From Spinacia oleracea (lineage: Eukaryota > Streptophyta > Magnoliopsida > Caryophyllales > Amaranthaceae): 64,000 nucleotides of DNA. The DNA lies in NCBI RefSeq assembly GCF_020520425.1, contig NC_079487.1, positions 134,252,385 to 134,316,384 on the forward strand. The letters are read 5' to 3'. The position numbers and the translations under genes were made by a program. Numbering within the stretch: the stretch's first letter is position 1; each line of letters begins with the position of its first letter. Of this stretch, positions 59,426 through 64,000 are shown in pieces. Under the pieces are notes generated by a model. It had not been told where the DNA came from. It searched no databases and saw nothing but the letters and a program-made list of their open reading frames with translations.

Positions 59426-60619
59426 ATGGCATCATCTGTAATGAGTTCGGGTGCCTTGCTCATGTTGGAAGAGCTGAAACCATCTTCTCCACATTTCCAG
59501 AATGGAGCATCACTTCGAGTTACTGGAAAGTGAGTTGTTTTCCTTCCCATAGTTTAGTGCAGTATGCTTAGTGAGAGTATTATATTTTATCCTGTTTCAA
59601 CATAGCATTTATATTGATGTTGATTGCATAATACAGAAAATAGTTCCCCAATCTTCAAATTTCAGGCTTCTTGAATTGAATAGATGTTTAGTAAATATGA
59701 TGTTGTGAAGTTGCTGAATTGCTCTTTGTAACCAAACAGAAGTTTAGTCGCACACGACATTAGCCATGAATCATATTGGTTCCTAAAGACTATAACTTAA
59801 ATATTTGGAGACTGACCACAAAATCACTGTAATGCTAGGGCATTCATTTTACTGATCTGATCTAATCTGATATGATCTGCTGACAGTGTATAGATAAATG
59901 ACTGTAAGGAAGTGTTTAACAGAAGAAGAAGATAATTGTGATTAATTTCTGGAAAACAGCAATGATAAAAGATAATATACAAGCATTGTTCTCTCCCACA
60001 ATGTAAAACGAAACCAACAGAAAACACTCAATAATGAAGTATTTAACATGCTCTCACTCTCACTAATCTCCTCTTATTTAAACCATTTCACCTCTAACTC
60101 GCTCACTTGTCTTCCTACGAACTGAGTTATATTGTATTATTGTACTACCTTAAATGCACTTTCCATATGCCAGTCTATTACAATTTGCAACCATCCATAG
60201 TGTAATGAGCACCATTTGGATCTTTATGTATGAATTGTGTGTCATTGTGTTAGATTATTGGACTATAAAGTGGAGACCGATGTGGCAATTATTATCGATG
60301 GAAATGCAACACTGAAGATTGACACACAACACTTGAAGATACGCTGTCGAGTGGGTTCCATCTACCAGTTTATAGGGGAACTCTTCTTTGATTCTGAAAA
60401 TCAGGTGAGATTTGATTGTGCGACGATCTTTGTACTGTATTAATTAAGGGAACTGTCCTTATAATTTAAATTTGCATGGTAATTGAATCCTTGTTTTTCT
60501 TATAGCCGATACTGAAAGCACGGATTGGAAGGATTGTTGATGGCTTGGACCTTAATCTGTACCGTCAGTCTCTGCAGCTCTTGAAAGATTTTCTGGCAGA
60601 GGAAGCGCATAGCCAATGA
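59426..60619 (+). CDS. TEN1: TEN1, CST telomere-capping complex subunit
   Basis: Three exons (59426-59529, 60254-60404, 60506-60619) give 122 aa, close to the usual plant TEN1 length. The protein is a single OB fold. Recognisable blocks are NGASLRVTGKLLDYKVETDV, IIIDGNATLKIDTQHL, RVGSIYQFIGEL and RIVDGLDLNLYRQSLQLL. TEN1 binds STN1 in the CTC1-STN1-TEN1 complex, which protects chromosome ends and helps lagging-strand fill-in; in Arabidopsis TEN1 also has a chaperone-like role. Introns are GT-AG. A 5' UTR acceptor (TCTTGCAG, about 59366-59373) suggests a leader intron. Its last exon and flanks are duplicated at 62.4 kb. Confidence 0.88.
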
Positions 60620-62111
60620 CTCCAGTTTTTTATATTTGAGTGGTTTTGCCTCTTTGTACAGGGATGATGATTTGTTGCTTCTATCTGTCTTGAAAAGCTT
60701 AGGGATATACTTCGTATGCTGGAGCTGCTGATTGCAAGGCTTCCAAACTTGATTACATGCTTTAAATTAGCAGCATTTATACTTTGTAGTATTAGTTGAC
60801 ATGTTATTTAGCAACTTAATTAGTCTAGTATGTTGATTTATTGAGTTTAATGGGTTAATGTATGGCATGGCTACGATCTACTTCTTCAGTTTCTTTTTAG
60901 TTGCAATACTCTGACTTTCACTTTTGACAATGTATAGCTTGAACAATTAATATCTTAAATTATCAATAAGTAAAAGTTATAAAAGAAAATATATACCTTA
61001 AGCCAAACGTAGGAACTAGGAAGTATTTACATTTTGATCCGGTGTTCCCTTTAAAAATTATTGGTCTTTTGAGCGTGGAACAAGCAAGCAATGGTTGTGG
61101 GCTAATTGGGCCCTACCTTGGGCCTAGATAGGTCCCACATAAAGCACAACCTAAGTCTACACGTCACTTCGTTGTTCAATGTTTACGTGCCTAAACTTAA
61201 TTTCGTACTTTTTATCATTGTTGCCTAAACAATTTAATGTTCTTTTTCCAAAAAAAAAAAACGAACAAGGGATTGTTATTCTATGAGCCAAGGGATCACA
61301 TTACACCAAGAAGGTTGTTTACTTGCTTGGACGAAAATATGATGTTGCTAAAATCTTCACTCATAATGTAATCAATTCTAGGTTTCTAGCTTTCCCCTTT
61401 GACGAATTTCTGGATTTGATGGGGTTGTAATTGAAGTTTAACCTGATAAAATTTATTTGCGCCAAACTATTCAAGTTGAATTATTCGGTACACGACTAAA
61501 GTTGTACACCTATTTATCTTCCGTTAAAAAACCTTACTCCTTTAAACACATTTATATTAAAATCACTTTGGCCTAACCTATCACGTTGCATTATATTTTT
61601 ATTCCATATTAATTGATGTTACACACTCGCATAGTTTTATCAATTCTTCTTCTTTTTGTTAATTTATTTTAAAGCTCATATCAATTATTCAATTGCATTT
61701 GTTTTCTCATTTTTTAACAACTCACTTGCACTAAGACAGTAACACACAACCTGATGAATCCAGATAGAAATCTGAGGACGTACACGAAAGTTTTAATGGA
61801 ACTGAATAATATAACAAAATTACATTTTTTTTATCATTGATTATATTATATTGATAAGAGGTGGGAGCTCTCTCAATTAGGTCCACCTCTCAAATTAGCA
61901 CATACAACATATTTATAATGGTTGTATCCTAGTTTCTAGATTTCTCTACACTCGTCTAATATTACATATTTCCACATCACATAGACTAAGATATTTCTAG
62001 ATACATCCTTACTTAATTTTTCATTACACTTCTAGATTTTTCTATACTAACCTCTAATAGTATCTTACTTAATTTTTCATCACACATCTATATTTCCAGA
62101 GTAACCTCTAA
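60620..62111. other. TEN1 3' UTR and AT-rich spacer
   Basis: The TEN1 3' UTR probably reaches about 60880. Around 61700-62100 short phrases such as TTTCTAGATTT(C/T)TCTA recur several times, suggesting a decayed repeat. No gene or element boundary could be defined. Confidence 0.4.
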
Positions 62112-62352
62112 GGCTCTGTTCTATTGGACTTGTTTTGACTGAACTTATATTATTTGAACTTATCTGAACTTAACTGAACTTATTTGTATTTATTTTATCT
62201 GAAAAAAACGTATTTTGTCTGAAATAAACTTATTTGTGTGTGAAAATATCTGAAAAAAAACTTATTTTTGCTGAACTTATATTATCTAAACTTAATTAAA
62301 CTTATCTGAACTTATTTTATCTGAAATAAGTCAAAATAAGTCGAACAATGCC
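62112..62352. mobile_element. Tourist-like MITE (AATAAGT family)
   Basis: A 241-bp element flanked by TAA at 62109-62111 and 62353-62355, ends GGCTCTGTTCTATTGGACTT and complementary AATAAGTCGAACAATGCC. It is the longest of six family members in the window and gives the cleanest consensus. It sits just before the duplicated TEN1 exon. Confidence 0.82.
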
Positions 62353-62387
62353 TAATAGCATAATCCGTACTTCATGGCAAAGTTTTG

Positions 62388-62680
62388 ATTGTGAAGGTTA
62401 AATTAAATAAATTGCATGATAATGAAATCCTTGTTTTTTCTTATAGCCAATACTGAAAGCACGGATTGAAAGGATTGTTGATGGCTTGGACCTTGATCTC
62501 TACCGCCAGTCCCTCCAGCTCTTGACCAGCTTTTTATAATTAAGTGGTTTTGCCTCCTTGACAGGGATGATAGATTTGGTGCTTTTATCTAGCTCTTGAG
62601 AAAGCTTAGGGATATGTGATTGAACTAACTTGGTAAAATCTTTTATCATAATACGATCTTCGACAAAGAGTTTCTTGTAA
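62388..62680 (+). pseudogene. Duplicated last exon of TEN1
   Basis: Copies the end of TEN1 intron 2, exon 3 and part of the 3' UTR (source about 60460-60740). The exon part, 62447-62539, reads PILKARIERIVDGLDLDLYR and then QSLQLLTSFL with an earlier stop. The intron acceptor TTATAG is kept. Only this exon is present, so it is a fragment, though it could serve as an alternative terminal exon if TEN1 transcripts read through. Confidence 0.8.
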
Positions 62681-62881
62681 GGCTATGAAAGGGATGTGTG
62701 TATTTTGGCCCGAACCAATCGACTGCTCATTCGGGTTTCAGTCCACAAAATTCCAGGATCCTGGCTGTGTTCCGGTCATGGCTTTACCATTTCATAGCTG
62801 TTGCTCTATGACAACCACAGCTCCATGATATCCACATTTGTTGTGTCTGAAATCATCCATTGCAGTGCCAAGCAATCTGCC

Positions 62882-63190
62882 TAAAGATGGTCGTGGGCCC
62901 GAGGCCCGACCCGGTACGAAAAAGCCTGACCCAATACGGGCATGAAAAAAGCATGGCCCGTTACAAAGCCATGGGACATAGGCCAATTTTATTTTAGAAA
63001 AAACACGACAAGGCACAACACGACTCGACCCGACACGACAAATCATGCTAAATTTAGTTAAACTGGCTTAGGCACGACGGCCCGGCCGCCTGTGGGCTTG
63101 GGCAGATCCTGGGGCCTTTTTGAACTTTCCAGCCCGGCCCAACACGACACAGAGTGGGCCTGACCTGGGCCCAGCCCACGACCATCTTTA
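62882..63190. mobile_element. hAT-like MITE with 17-bp perfect inverted ends
   Basis: The ends TAAAGATGGTCGTGGGC and GCCCACGACCATCTTTA are exact complements. The interior is rich in GGCCCG and CACGAC phrases. A flanking 8-bp duplication was not certain. Smaller relatives are at 32483-32686 and 35848-36030. Confidence 0.7.
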
Positions 63191-64000
63191 ATTTATCTGC
63201 CTCTAATGCAGCAGACATTTCCTCTGTTCTAATTTCATTAGGGATTTGCTTCTATACTGGTCATGGACTCATGGTTAATCAAGATAATGTTGTACTGAAT
63301 TAAACTTGTCAGAGTAAAATGCAAAATAGTTTGACAAACCGCTAAACAAGTGAAATAAGTAGCTAAATTAGTTGACATCTCATTATCTTGTTGATCGAAC
63401 AAATAAAAAATATTCAATTTAAGAAAAATAAACAAAACCAAGAGATAATTTCTTATAAAGTATGTCAGACAAATGTGCATCTGTTTACAAATTGTGGCAG
63501 AAAGCAACTTTTGCACATGATGCATTCAAGACTATAGGGTAAAAACTCCATCTTGCTGAAAACAGCAACACACTACTATTGTAAGTTTGTAACCCAGAAC
63601 GAACACGTTCTGATAATATCAAGAGTCGAAACCCAAAACTCAAAAGATGTACATATTCTGACAATTCTACACTCACCTTGCAGGACACAACTCAAGTTAC
63701 AGACTTACAGTACAATACTGTCAGATAAGTGGGATTGCCATCAGGAAGACAACACAGCAAATCGATACCATAATACATGTTATTATTTATTACACACTAG
63801 CTCGTAAATCAAATGAAGAACGAAAGACAGTTTCCTAAACCACGCTAACAAGCACCATCCTCAATTCTTCACTATAGAAACAATACATGAAACTGATATA
63901 AAAACTCCAAAGATTAAGTGCCAATATACCACATCACAAGCAAACTTGGCAAGTACTGCACTTCCATTCTAAACATAGACCAGTATAAACTAATTCCCGC
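63191..64000. other. Window end, nothing recognised
   Basis: No supported gene. The final 400 bases, rich in short A/C phrases, might be the 3' UTR of a minus-strand gene that starts beyond the window, but no coding exon or clear signal is visible. Confidence 0.3.

Noticed and set aside
61700-62100. Possible terminal-repeat-like sequence upstream of the TEN1 exon copy
   Set aside because: Repeated TCTAGATTT phrases were seen but no ends or duplication, so it stays unassigned.
63485-63807. Short frames on both strands at the window end
   Set aside because: No domain, no splice support and mutual overlap; nothing favours either.
1-64000. CRISPR arrays, operons, Shine-Dalgarno sites or phage-like modules
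   Set aside because: The spliced genes, SINEs and MITEs show a plant nuclear genome; the tandem repeats present have no spacer structure.

Overview
The window is nuclear DNA of a flowering plant, most likely a member of the Amaranthaceae/Chenopodiaceae (spinach, beet and quinoa group). Genes have GT-AG introns, intergenic DNA is AT-rich, and small DNA transposons, SINEs and LINE pieces are frequent. The family guess is inference: it rests on a tandem knottin gene of a kind typical of Caryophyllales and on overall resemblance. No prokaryotic, organellar or viral gene set was seen, and no LTR retroelement could be supported.

Layout. 1-7.4 kb: repeats (GATA tracts, a GATC-rich minisatellite, a CACTA-type end, a SINE) and one small two-domain knottin precursor gene (3.1-3.7 kb). 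7.46-11.2 kb: RPS11, six coding exons, one GC-AG intron. 11.9-13.4 kb: an F-box gene (minus) with a polyglutamine tract; a partial copy lacking the F-box lies at 28.8-29.9 kb and a third, C-terminal fragment at 30.45-30.97 kb. 15.5-23.75 kb: RGS1 (minus, 11 coding exons, 470 aa); its ninth intron holds a broken F-box gene split by a hAT-type MITE. 25-27 kb: a 5'-truncated LINE next to a complete short Helitron. 33.0-34.4 kb: a single-exon 3-ketoacyl-CoA synthase. 38.7-41.3 kb: a 3-ketoacyl-CoA reductase of the KCR2 type. 42.2-44.9 kb: a CPBP/CAAX-type intramembrane protease (minus). 46.1-54.7 kb: a 1939-aa coiled-coil, tail-anchored protein of the TNO1 type (minus, 8 coding exons). 57.5-59.2 kb: an unrecognised small gene model. 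59.4-60.6 kb: TEN1, a telomere-capping CST subunit, with a stray copy of its last exon at 62.4 kb.

The genes do not form an operon-like unit. Two of them act in consecutive steps of very-long-chain fatty acid elongation (condensing enzyme, then ketoacyl reductase) and lie 4 kb apart on the same strand. The KCR2-TNO1 neighbourhood also matches, from memory, adjacent Arabidopsis loci, so that stretch is probably old microsynteny. RGS1 acts in heterotrimeric G-protein signalling, TNO1 in trans-Golgi trafficking and TEN1 at telomeres. The transposon record is unusually readable: TAA-flanked Tourist-like MITEs sit right behind two 5' splice sites, and a paralogous empty site exposes one Stowaway-like insertion. 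Exon boundaries were placed by reading-frame continuity, splice consensus and remembered family sequences; no alignment was run.
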